From Lycocorax pyrrhopterus obiensis (Eukaryota > Chordata > Aves > Passeriformes > Paradisaeidae): 64,000 nt of DNA. The notes below the pieces were generated by a model. It was not told where the DNA came from and did no database searches. It saw nothing but the letters and a program-made list of their open reading frames with translations. Positions 34,558 through 46,600 of the stretch are shown here, piece after piece (positions within the stretch are counted from its first letter, which is position 1; each line of letters opens with the position of its first letter). The stretch lies in assembly GCA_014706295.1 (NCBI GenBank), contig JACSVZ010000002.1:23160757-23224756 (forward strand), in the 5' to 3' direction. The position numbers were made by a program, and so were the translations under genes.

Positions 34558-36640
34558 GTAGGTTTCCTTCATTTTTATTTAAAAAACTTCATCAAGGGCA
34601 TATTTTTTATATTGTTACAAAGAAAATAATCTTACAGCTTGGAAGAGATTTTGTAATTCTCTGCTGTTTTGTCTGTTTTGCTCCATGCGCATTTTTCCTC
34701 TTGTTGACCTTACTGTACAAATCTGTAATGAAAAATATTGATTGACTCTTAGAGTAGGGGATTGCAATGTCATGATTTCATGCTCAGTTGTTGGCTAACA
34801 AGGCTCTGTAGTTTTTATTTAGAGAGGCCCAGTTGCAAAAACAAAAATGAAGAATTGTGTTAGCCCCAGCTGCCAAGGTTACAGAGCAAGCGGCTTAGAG
34901 GGCTCTGGGGTTCGAGGCAAGAGAGGGATTGTCTCTGCCCAGCATGTAAGGGATAGAGCTAGACAGACACTGTTGTGTGAAAGATACAGACTGACCCCAG
35001 AAATTCATAAACCCCAAAAATTACAACATTTTCTGCTTATCAGTAAATGGAGTAGACACTCAGCTGTGTAATTAACCCTTTGAATATTCGGCCATGGTGC
35101 AGCTCTTTTGAGAGCTCTTTTCTGAATGCCTCCCTCATAACATCCTGGGGATATCTTGGGTGCCCAGGTACTACTGGCAGTCTGTTACATAGTATAAAAA
35201 TACTTAAATATTTCATATATCCAGGCTAAAGAGTGTTTTTCCTTGTTCTTACATTTCATGTTTAGCTGTTTATAATATATCTTTACATCTGCCACCTAAA
35301 ACATTATACTAAATTCTCTGAGCTGGTATAGCTGCTTCAAGTAGACATCATGGAATAGATGAAAGGAAAGTAAGCTAGATACCCAGCCCTTACATGGCTC
35401 AATTTCAGGCAAATCTATGATTTTAATTGATGGAAAACTGTTCTAAAAAGTCAGCTGTCAAAGTTGCCCAACAATTCCAAGGTTTCATTTTATCTGCATA
35501 TAGGCTTTACATGAGGCATCAAGTTACAAGTTACAGATAATTTTAGATACTTAACCCCTTTATCTTTTATTGTTTTATTAGTGTTCTCTTTTAATAACCT
35601 GCATTTTAATAGAGCCCTGTGTGACTAAGTCTTAAATGGTAAATACAAATTTGGAAGGCCATCAAACTCTGCCTCTGCATACCAACAACAAAAATCATTG
35701 CAGCTTTAAAAAACAGTAGGAAAACAGCAGACAGCTACTGCAGTGATGCCAAGCCAAGATGAAATAAGCAGACCCATGGAACACTGTTCACATTTTTCTT
35801 TTTTTAAATATTTTTTTTTTCTTTTTTTTTCTTTTTAATGGAGCTGTGTCTGACTTTACCCTCTCTGGGTTTTTAATCTCTGTAAGACAACAGCCTTATC
35901 AAAGTATGCCACTTCTCTCTTGTCAGGCAAAGCTGTATATGGTGAGTGCATTTTTAACCCTGACCCCAGTTCCTCCCTAAAAAGAATTCCACATAATTCT
36001 TCAAAAGACACTTGTAAGGTTTCTTGATGCACAGTTCTTCAATTTAAACAGCTGAATTATTAACTACAGAAGCAGTCAAAATATAGGAAAGCATGGATTT
36101 GTTCCTTCAATCTGTCATTGCTACATGGAAGGAAATTTGCAGGCACCTGGGCTATATGTCCAAAGGTATTTTTGAGTGAAAAGGCTCCTCTTGGTGTTTG
36201 CTTTGCTCTGGCTCCCCAGGAGGAGTTACTGTCCTTGTCTGTCTCTTGGGTGTTGTATTTGTATATCATAGTAAATTAGGAATATCCATTAATTTAGGTT
36301 AATATTCATCCACATACATTGTCTTCTTTTGTGGACTTTCTGAGATTTGGTAATCTTGGCTAAATTTAGTGGGCAATGTAACCAGTATTTCCTTTTTCAG
36401 ACTAAGATTAATGCCATTATTTTTAGTACACCTTAGTAGGGTGTTTTCTCACACAACTGCTAACACTCACTCTACCTTTCCCTTCATCTGGTGTTATCCA
36501 CATGCTATTTTCCTGTAATTCCACTCTACCAAGATGCTGCTTTCTCGTGCCATTTGGGCCCAATTCTGACATTTGAAAAAGTACATTTAGTGCAGCACAC
36601 TTCCCCCACCTCCCCAGGGTATCTGATCTATCATGTGTAT
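34558..36640. other. intergenic, no gene recognised
   Basis: AT-rich sequence including the interrupted T-tract at 35793-35838. No gene, RNA gene or transposon was recognised. Confidence 0.6.
35793..35838 (+). repeat. interrupted poly(T) tract
   Basis: T-runs broken by single C and a TAAATA word, 46 bp in all. It may be an old A-rich retroposon tail on the minus strand or simple slippage. Confidence 0.85.
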
Positions 36641-36740
36641 TTGCTTGCTTGTATTTAATTATCACCTACTACTCACATTTGCATTTATAAATCATGCATG
36701 AAATTCATTTGCAAATCTGCAGGCCTTCTTCTGCAATATC
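36641..36740 (+). repeat. diverged duplicated segment, copy A
   Basis: The first of two related segments. Its first 44 bases (36641-36684) match 37293-37336 at 35 ungapped positions, with shared words TGCTTG, ATTATCAC, ACTCA and TTGCAT. After a short insertion the similarity resumes with ATTTGCAAA and CAGG...TTCT. The ATTTGCAT and ATTTGCAAA words are octamer-like. Origin is unknown: tandem duplication, an unrecognised ancient transposon, or paired regulatory modules. Confidence 0.6.
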
Positions 36741-36798
36741 CCATACTGTAGTTAATATCCTTCAATATAAAATAAGCTACTCTTTTATCGCATTGCTT

Positions 36799-36816
36799 AA
36801 TATCATATATGATATT
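36799..36816. repeat. perfect 18-bp palindrome
   Basis: AATATCATATATGATATT is its own reverse complement. It is AT-rich, so chance is plausible, but it lies between the two related segments. Confidence 0.85.
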
Positions 36817-37292
36817 TCTAGGGTGTGAGGTTTTTTTTCTTTTTAGAAGGCTTGCCAAACTGTGTGAATATTTTTATGACCATTCTTAGGGACTGGGAAA
36901 AAAAATGGCCATATTTATCACAGTAAATGCTTGCCATATTCTGCTTTTGAAAGTAAAGCTACTTTTAAAAAGTATACATGCATAGCAGAAGTTCTTATGC
37001 CCACAGACATTTTCCATTTGTTTCATACTTGCGTCACTTAAAATCAGATGAAAGAATTTTTAGAAAATACTTACTTGGAAAGTTTTAAGTCATTACTGAT
37101 ATTTTTTCAGGTCAAGTTCAAACCTTTATGCAAAATTTTTCAAGCACTAGAATGTATTGCTTGCCCTATCGGGTAGATAACTATCTAGTTAGCTGAGCAG
37201 AACATCAGGCAGTATGTTATTTCTGATCCTGTGTTGCAGAGCATATTGTTTTCCTTTTAATTAAATTGTTCTGTGGTGTTCTACCCTTAAGA
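36817..37292. other. spacer between duplicated segments
   Basis: AT-rich unique sequence without a recognised element. Confidence 0.5.
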
Positions 37293-37385
37293 TTGTGTGC
37301 TTGCATTTCATTATCACTTGTTACTCAAACTTGCATCTCATTTGAAATTTGCAAACCTGGCAGGTTTTCTCCTATCTTTGCTATA
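37293..37385 (+). repeat. diverged duplicated segment, copy B
   Basis: The partner of the segment starting at 36641, about 650 bp downstream in the same orientation. It carries TGCTTGCATTTCATTATCAC, ACTCAAACTTGCATC, then AAATTTGCAAACC and GGCAGGTTTTCTCC. It lacks the roughly 20-base insert present in copy A. Confidence 0.6.
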
Positions 37386-40300
37386 AATTATTACTTCATT
37401 TCCCATCTCATCTGTTAAGAGTGCAGCCTATTTTTAATGGTGTTTTCTCATGTGTAATGTTTCTCCAGCTCTGGATTCAGTCAACTTTGACTTCATTTCC
37501 CCCCACAAACCTTGCTAGATCGCCATGATTTTATTACTTTTGATTTACTTTCCTTATGCAGCTTCCATCCTGATTTGCTGTTTTCCTCCTGCTGCCATAA
37601 AGCACTTCTGTTAGAAACTCCTCCTTCTGGTTCAAAATAAATGAAAAGGAAGGAAGTAATATGAGATTTATGAAGTGAAAAGTACACTGGTTTGTTTAAG
37701 AGGGGGCAAAAGTGTAGTTGGTTCCTGTCAGCAAAGAAAGAAGCTTCTAGCACATAGTAATTTTTTATTTTATCCACTCTAAAAAGGCTAAGAAATCTGT
37801 ACAGCTTGTAGCAATCTGTACAGCTTGTAACAAAAGTAGGTACAATGTATTCAGCTTCCTATTAAATAATTATTATTAATCTGCTTACAGTATGTTTAAG
37901 TAACTATCAGTCTCTGCCACTCTGCCACTAAGCTTCACAGTAAATTGCTTTGATATTTGGTTTGTTCCCCATTTTTCTGGAATGAGGATGAAGTTGGTCC
38001 CATTTTTTTCCCTCAATCCTGCCCTTCATTCCCACCATGTGTGTTTATGGGATGCTTAAATTTACCCACAGAGAGGCGGAGGGAACAGCTGAAACCAAGA
38101 CTCTAGATAGAAGCGGCAGGAATTTCAAAAGGAGTCCCTGAGTGCTGTTTCATTCTTCAAATGATGTTTCTTTATCAAGATTGAAACTGTCTCATAGAAA
38201 ACTATTCTCATTTTTCACACTCTGACTTTGCCAGTTCTGAAACGCAGCTGTGAAGTGTACATCTTGAATGCACGCCCATGTACACATACTTTGCATATTC
38301 ACTCTGAATTTACCATGCTGTGTTTTTACAGTCCCACTGCAGGCCTCTATGGAAAGACCACCATAGGAGCTGGATGCAAAGGAGAGGGCTGGGGTATGGG
38401 CTGCATGTGCCGATTTAGCCCTCATTTGGCATTGCTCTTGTGGGCTCGGCCTGCCCTGAAGCCCCTGATGGAGCTTGAACCTCTCCTCCTGCTCAGACAG
38501 AAACCTGGATGAAAGCAGGTTTCATTCAGCACTGCAGTGAATTGCAGTATTGCTGAGCCCAGTGTCGTGAGTAGAGCACAGGGCAGGCATCTTTACAGAG
38601 AAAGCCTTTACCAGCCAGGTAAGAAGTGTATGGTGGAGAGAGTGGTCCTGCTGCTGCTGAACTCAGAGAAGGAGACAAATCCTCAGGCAGGGGAGTCCGT
38701 GCCAAATGTTATCTGCCTGTACACCAAGGATCTGTCCTCCACGGGATCACCTACAGAGCCTTGGAGGCAGATTGGGCCATAGGTGGGAGGTGAGGAGAAA
38801 TAATGGGTTTGCAGCTATGTGGACCAACCAGCCATTCTTCATTTCCCACAGGGTGGAAAGCAGGAGGAGGCTCTTGTCTCCAGAACAGTGTGGTCCTCAG
38901 CTGTGCCAATTTCTATTTTTCTCACAGGGAGTGAGAGCAGACCTTGTATATTTTCTCGTTTCTCAGTCGTCTTTTATTTGGCTTACTATTTAGTTATTAG
39001 AAGTTTTCCTGTTAAAAAATATTTTGGGAAGAGAAGTCTTCATTATGTCTTTAAGTGGCACAGGAATTCAAGACAAAAAAGACAGATTTAATAAAATGTC
39101 ATTTTTAGGAGATGATAAAGTTTTAACCTAAAACCAGAAAAAGGCATGTGATAGAAATATTTTTTGTAGCAAACACATCTAATTTAAAAATTACAAAATA
39201 TATGGATAAAACCTGTGTAGAACCAGATTGTAAAGATAAACATTTACATGCATACCTCAGGACTGACAATAAAAATGGCAATCACGTTGCTTATCAGTGT
39301 CCTTATCCATTTAAGGAAAATGCTTGTTATAGTGTTATAGGCTGTGAACACTTTATTTAATATTCAGCAAACATTATATGTTGGCAGTAGAAACCACGTA
39401 TTATAGGCCTGTGGTTTGAATTATGGTTACAGTGCAACACTGATCTTACAGTCGTTTGGCTATGGAGATTGTCCTCTCAAATGAAAAACAGCACCATTTT
39501 TTGACAAATGTTATCTGGCACCTTTACATTGCTGTTAACTGGAAACACAAATGCTTGCTCAGGTGTCAGGTTCACTGAAACATGTAGACTAACATTATGA
39601 ATGGTATCACGAGACGAAATAAATAGGAATTTAGGACTCTTTCTCAGTTCTTCAAGTATTTTTTCCTGTCGAGAAGCTTCTGGAATTAAATGGTGGGTTT
39701 TTCCTTCATCATTTAATCTTTGCTACAGTAACTGTGAGGAGCATGGGCATGATGAGAATTTAACATGATCTGTCATCCAGAGCTATCTTTAACTCAGACT
39801 CTTCCATATATAGGAACATTTGTTTCAACCACTCTCATCCTAGTGTCCTCATAAGCAAGAGTATTCCTTGGTGTGGGAGGAGAGGAGGTATAATGGGAGA
39901 AAATATGTATAAAAAGCTTCTTTCTCAGCTTTGCCATATAAGTAGAGGAACTGACTTAAACTTTCTAAATTGCTTCCAAGTCCTGAGTCTGTCTTCAGCT
40001 TTCAATATTTCACATTCCTGAGAGAATGGCTAAGCATGCAGACACCTCTGCGTGTGGGACTCTTCCAGCACCCCTGGCTGGGAAGGTGCTGTGGATGCAG
40101 TTTGAGTCACTTACCTACACTGGAAACCATCAGCCAGTTAGATAAACAGTGAAAGCACTGGATAGCATCCACGATAATGAAAGGTAATACCTGGACATCT
40201 GAGATTTGTTACACACTACTGGAAAATGTTTAATTACTATTGACAGATATTTTTCTTTCTGATGATGAATTTAGAGGCTGTCACAGATGACCAGAACAGT

Positions 40301-43220
40301 TCTCCTTGTTTGAATAGTGCTGTAAGATTTTTATCTGCTATGGTAAATACACATTCTTTTCATAAAGTACTGTGTTTTACTGCAGAAAAACGCAATTTGT
40401 AGGACACGTATTGATGTTGAATCAAATCATGGGATTAGATATTGATTAGTCATTATTTTCAAGGTGTTAATGAACTCCAGCTCCAAAAGTATCAAAATTA
40501 AGGATTAGCAGGAAAATGCATACAATTAAATATGAAATTTAACGTGAAAGTACCTGTAGATAACTACACTACAACTTTAAAATAATGTTGTAGGCTTAAG
40601 AACTACATTTCTCAAAAAATAGCAGAGTGAGCTCAGGGCAGGTAGGCTATCCTGAGTACTCTCAGGATCTCAGGGTTAGCTGTCTCCCATCCTGGAGTTT
40701 TCAAGGTTCCTACAAACATGAAAACATCCATATTGAGGTGGACTAAAAGTCCATCAAGATGAGTATTTTGTTCCTGACAGTTGCCATTGTCAAGTGGAAG
40801 GGAAAAGAGCAGAGGATGACACAAATACATAATACCGTGTTTTCAGTCTGCCTCACGAGAAATCTTTGGTGTAGAAACTACCAAAGATCGAATCCGGAGT
40901 TTTTTTGATCACATAACCATTCCCACATCCTCTACCAAACCAATCCGTTTCTATTTTTTGTCCTCCTCTGACCCACTTAACACTCTGGGCTAAGCTTTTC
41001 TCCAGTACTTCCAATTCTGCAGTAAAAAACCACATTTTTGAGAATAAAACCATCTGTGGATAATTTTTCCAAAAAAATATTTAGGATAGCAGCATAAACC
41101 AACAGTATGGAGTGTTCATACTTATCATAGGTATAGGGCATGTCCCTGAAAACACCTGAATTTTCACTTGAAACAGTGACATGATTTCACATCTTTTCTG
41201 TAGGATCTGAATAATTAGTTTTCTGATGTTTCTCATCCATGTTAAACAAGAGAAAAGAAGTTCCTCTGGGCGCGTTTTCTCCTGAACTAAAAGAAAACAA
41301 GCAAAATTTGTAAAACATGCCAGACCCTTTCTCACTGTGGTCCTGCCTGGTGATCCTTGACTGGGGGAGTGAAAAACAAAACAAAGGCAAAATGTACTTC
41401 AACCTGCCACTGCTACATGTACAATGAAGAGAATATTTTTATTTAAAAGACAGCAGCTGAGTGGCAGTTATTTAATCCATGCTGCTTGAGGGGTGGTGGG
41501 AGAAAGGGTATTTTTGTGAACACTCTTCAGTGACTCCTGTGCAGCTTCATGGTCATGGCTCCAGCAGAAACCAGAACTATAATAACAACATTGCAATAGG
41601 CCAGAGTTATGTTGCAAGCATTTTCAGAGTTGTACTTCACAGTCACATCCAGTTTGATTGCTTCCAGACCTAAGATATTTAGTTTGTTTGAAAAAAAATT
41701 TAAAAAGACAACCTCCCAAAAAACCCTTTATCTAGCTGAAAAGAACTTTCATGTTGAATAGCATCTATTCATAAATGTGAATTTGCATTAATTAAACAGT
41801 CCCCTTTTTTTGGAAGTATTATTCCTACTGCTGTCATCAGCATTTCCTTTGTAACAGTGCAAAAGGGACAGTGAAGTGTGCTAAGAAATCCTCTTCTCCA
41901 GGGACTGAGAGTAAGTTCCTTTGTGTGAAACTCGTGTGCAGAGATGTGTGCACGCACCTAGAGGATGTACTTCGCCTTCAGATAATCTATTGCATTTATA
42001 CAATTTAGTCTGCCTAAAATGTATTGGTGAAAATGGAAATGTGCTTGTGTTTGTATACTCAGGAAAAAAGCTAATTATATGTATAAGTGAAGTGTAAATA
42101 TTAAATATTTGGTCACATGGCATTTCACTGCTGTCTTTGCATAACCTTTTTTTGTTGCCTTGCTGTTGGTGAATTACAGAACTATCCCTGTTTGTGATGG
42201 TAACACCTCTAGCCCTCAACTTACCACTATACTGACCCCAGGCACCATCAACTCAAATGCAGAAGAGAATGAAATAACTCCCAAATAATCTAAAGCTGCA
42301 ACTGCTGAGAGTCTTTTGTTGGTTTTTTTTTTAAGGATGGAGACTTGAGTTCCACACATACTAATATTTCCTACCAATATAGTTGAAAGCAAACAATGAG
42401 CCCATTTCAGAGTGTGGAAATTCCACTTATTAATTGCTTGTTCTTGACCACGTGAAGTGTTTGACCTTGACTCTGAGGTATTTCTGCACAGACAGAATTG
42501 CCATGTCTGGTCCCAGACTGAATTATTTAGAAGCCATGTCTCGAGCTGTCAGCCTGCAGAGCAGCTCTGTCACTACAGGACTTTCTTTTCCTTACTAACT
42601 CTCCCAGACATGCAGCAGGATTTCTTACCAAAGCAGAAGAGCAGATAGGGAAACCAGTGGGAAGCAGAAGATGAGAATGCAAAGGGTAACAAAAAAAAAG
42701 AAGGGAAACATGAAGACTCTGGTTCTTTGTTATTGTTTAGGAATGTTTAAGGATGTTTCCAAAAAATTTGTACATGTGTGCAAATATTATCAACATTTTT
42801 AGAAAGAATATAAAATCAAAGGTTTAGCTTTTCTCCTTGTGTAATCAATACATGTAGAATTTTTGCCAAATCCACAGCTATTTGTTTGTTAAAAACACAT
42901 AAGAAGCACAAAGAACTTTTCCAATGTATTACAAAGATTAAGATTGCTGCGAAAATATTCTGCTACATGCCTAAATTATTGCAAATACTGTAAAGGGAAG
43001 GAAAGACTGTTTTGCAGGTGGAAATTATTTTGTTAATGGCTGTACCTATATTTTGAAAGCCTGAATATGTTTCTCCTAAAGATCTCAGTAGGCCTGGCCT
43101 ATATGTGCATAATTTTTTATTTATTTTGAAATTAAACAAGTGCATAAATTCCAGGCTCACATGTAGATTCCTAATCAGCAATCCTCTGTAATTTTAGAAA
43201 AGAAATTATGGGAGCTTTGT
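37386..43220. other. intergenic, no gene recognised
   Basis: Mostly AT-rich unique sequence, with a slightly more GC-rich stretch at about 38330-38900. It contains the 19-bp tandem duplication at 37794. Open frames here (38228-38512, 38706-38993, 39148-39360, 41881-42219) match no family I know and overlap in several frames. At 40690 a TCCTGGAGTTTTCAAGG word is CR1-like but isolated. Confidence 0.55.
37794..37831 (+). repeat. 19-bp tandem duplication
   Basis: Two adjacent copies of AATCTGTACAGCTTGTAGC (37794-37812 and 37813-37831) with one base different. It is a recent local duplication. Confidence 0.95.
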
Positions 43221-43224
43221 GTAA

Positions 43225-43620
43225 GAAAACAATGTGCCAAGTAATTAAATCATTATGAGCTAATTGCAACTTAACTACTTTAAGCTAGCTACTGGTTGCT
43301 CTACTCCTGTAATATGGGTCAATAATTATATATGAAATTACGTTACCAGCATAACATAATAATTATAACCAGGATGTTTTTAACATAGAATTATTGACGA
43401 GTTCTCAATTTTCCAGTTCTCTAGCCTAAAATGGAAGCTTTGCACGGGGCTGTGCTCTGAATCATCGCTCTGGTCACTTGAAAGTGGAGTTTGTAGTGGT
43501 GCGTGTTGTTAATTACAGCATTTTGGATGTAATTATCATGCTTACAGGATGACTCTTGGGGCCCACTGGTCTGCATGTATTGATTATCTAGCTGGCTGAC
43601 CTATCCAGTGGAAAAATGGT
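43225..43620. promoter_or_regulatory. candidate homeodomain-rich conserved element
   Basis: Dense TAAT-type words: AGTAATTAAATCATTA, GCTAATTGC, CAATAATTATATATG, AATAATTATAACC, GTTGTTAATTACAGC and ATGTAATTATCATG, together with CTAGCTGGCTGACC. Clusters of such sites separated by unique sequence are typical of developmental enhancers. No repeat or coding frame accounts for them. Function is inferred only. Confidence 0.3.
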
Positions 43621-46600
43621 TATGCCCCACAGGAAATAAGGGAAATAGTCATCTACCATGTGCCCAGTAAAGTTGCAGAAGAAATTGTGGAAGTTGGGAA
43701 TTCAGGTAGGCAGACTTAGGGCTGTCTGTGTGTCACTTCTTCTCAGCTCCTGCTGTGCTCTACAAGCTGTAGGAAACTGATCTCTAACCTGTGAATAATG
43801 TGAGAAGAAGGAACTGATGGGAGAAAAATATGTACTGTACCATGGTTTTGCAATAGAGTATGTGGCAAATAGGATTTCAAAGTGAAATGGGTGACAGAAT
43901 TTCTCATAATTCTGGTGGAAAATTCTTTCTGAGATATGTTTTTCTTATGACTCTTTGCCCCTTCCATTTTGTCAGGAACTTTTCTTTTCTTAGAAAGATC
44001 AGTCCTTAGGATTAATTTTTTTTAACAGAAAAAGCAGTATTCCTTTTCTTGTAAGAAAATAAGATAGCATTTGCAGATTAATTTTTTTTCTCCAAGACCA
44101 TGGCTTAGAAGAGCAATCACAAGGCTGAAAGCCATGGGAAACTTTCCACTTTTTCATATTTCTGCCACCAGCTGTCCTTAATGTTTTTCATTTATTCAGA
44201 CATGTGCAAAGATAATTCACTTAAGATTGAGAAACCATTTGTAAAGCAAGTGAAGTATTATTTGATGGGTAGACTAAGACAGGCAGTCCTTGTGTGATCC
44301 TCTCTGATCATAAGTACGTCAGTGTTCCCACTTGTGGGAGGGGGGAGCATTGGTGCTTGGGCCATAATATTGATGTAGAAAACTGCAGAGACAGAGGGGA
44401 CAGAGTGGGGGACAAGACCTGGGTCAGTGGCAGTGAAGCTGAGTAGAGATCTTGGCACTGCCAGGGGTATTCATCCACATTTGTTCTTCAGTTCAGTCTT
44501 GGCAGCTCTTGCCCGTCCAGTGTTAGGGGAAGCCTTTCCCACGAAAGCAGGAAGAAATGGTCCTGCATCAAAGATTTTCTGCTTAAAATAAAACAAAACT
44601 GGAGAAATCCAAAGAGACAAAGCCCATTCATGCTGAGCTCTGGTGGCTCAGAAACCTCTCAGCAGCTCAGGTGTATTTGGGCCAGTGGTTAAGAAGAGAG
44701 GGTTTCAGTGTGGGAAGAGCTGAAGTGGAGGAGGATGCCTTCAAGTGAATGTGTGTGTCCAGGAAGATTGGGTAATGACTGGGTGAGGGCAGGATGGTAA
44801 TTGGCTGTGAAAAATAAGTGCAAATGCATGTGTAAGTGAATGCCAGGCATGAAGGATTTTGTGAGGAAGAGATTAAAGGGCTTATGTGCAAGTGGGTGTT
44901 GGTATTTATGGTAAGGAGAAAGGGAGGTTTGTAATTTACTTGTGCTTAAGGTGGTAACTTTTTTTTTTGACAGCTTTGCAATCTTTGCCAGGGTCAGCAA
45001 TTTTTAAAGTGATCCCCATGAACAGAAAAACTTCCGAACTTTTCAGAGGAAATTTGAAGGTCACAGAGTCCTGCTGGTTCAGATGTTTGGGATGCTTTAG
45101 TCTTAATCACACCATTTAGATTGTTTCAGCAGCTCATACTTCACAACTTACAAACTTACAGTTTGAAATCAGGATGCTTTCTCCTTTTTTATTCTTTGCA
45201 CCTACATTTCTTATTTTCTGTTGCTGAAAGTGATTACCAGTAATTGTAAAATTGTGGAAACAATTTTGAAACAGCAGAAAACTGTTATAGTGTCATCAAC
45301 CCTTTGACTTGGTAGACATAAGTAGTTTGATAAAACCTTGTTGCCTGAATAGCTCTGCTAGCTTTCAGCTTGCACAAGATTGCTAGAAATAGGAGACATT
45401 GTTTAGTGTCTAGTCATCTCATTTGTTGCATATTTCAGCCAGAATAAATTCTCTGTTGCCCTACCCATTTCCTTGTTTCCTAATGCAAGATGTCAGGTCG
45501 GTAACTTGTTCTGGTTGTTGTTGTTGCTGTTGTTAAGCATAAGTTTTGTTCATCTGGTTGAAGCACCCTAACAATGAGAATTAAAAATATCTGTATTCTG
45601 TGGATTCTATACAACATGACATATATGACATTCGATGCTCTGTAACTGTCCTCTGAAACAGGCAGATTTGGGAGAGATTTGTGTCTACCCACACATCAGA
45701 ATTATATGTTTGCTACCTATCTGTCATTATTTCAGGGTTGTCTTAAACACAGCTATCAGTTTCATAAAAGTGAAGTTTCATGAGGAGATATGAAACAGCA
45801 TTTCATGGGAAACTATTGACATTTGTATACAAGAACAGACATTTATGTATATTAGTGTGTAGGATTCAGGAAATGTGAACATCTGTTTTCTCTTAATAGT
45901 CTTTTCTACTATTTAATTAATAAGAATTATTTTGATCTCATTCATGTCTGACCTGAAGAATTAATGAAATCTAGTTCTCTCTCAAGTCAACACATCTCCA
46001 CTGTATATATATATATTTGACGTGTCTTTGTGAACTTAGTAAATCCATCTATTTGAAAGGACAATGTGAAATTCTGTATTAAACCATGGTCTGCTACACA
46101 CATGTCCATTCTCCTTTTATTTTCTTTGAACACAGAGCACAGTAAAATGTATTGTACAGCGTACCAGTTTGATATCACTTTGATAGACATGACGTGACCT
46201 TATATACACACTGCAGTGTACTCTAATCTGTGGTCTCCCAGCTCCCACTCTGCAGGATTTTTGCGATGTTGATGGAACCCTGTGCTTTCACAGAGCAGCT
46301 GCAGTGACCCCTCGCCCTGCTCACTGCTGCTGACAGCTGCCTACCATGTGTAGAGGAAACCTCACAGACTAAAATCTCCCTCATAAAGCAAAGATCTTTA
46401 GATAAGCATGCAGGCCTGATCATGCTACTACTTTAAAAATAAATAGTTTAAACCCAGAACTTTTGGTGTGGTGCTAAAAGAGTGGTAGCTAAATATTCAA
46501 GGCATTCAGCCTGGTAAAAATAATGGCTATGTGGCACAGTGTCTCCTTTTAAAAACAAAAAGAAGAAAACTTCAGTATAAACAATGAAAGGGATTCTAAG

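Noticed and set aside
38228..39091. Several overlapping plus-strand open frames
   Set aside because: Different frames overlap, no family resemblance, no convincing splice sites; likely chance in slightly GC-richer DNA.
40680..40720. CR1-like word TCCTGGAGTTTTCAAGG
   Set aside because: Isolated match without neighbouring CR1 landmarks or octamer tail.
44667..45000. Minus-strand frames of 74 and 103 codons
   Set aside because: They overlap each other in different frames in a G-rich stretch and resemble no protein.
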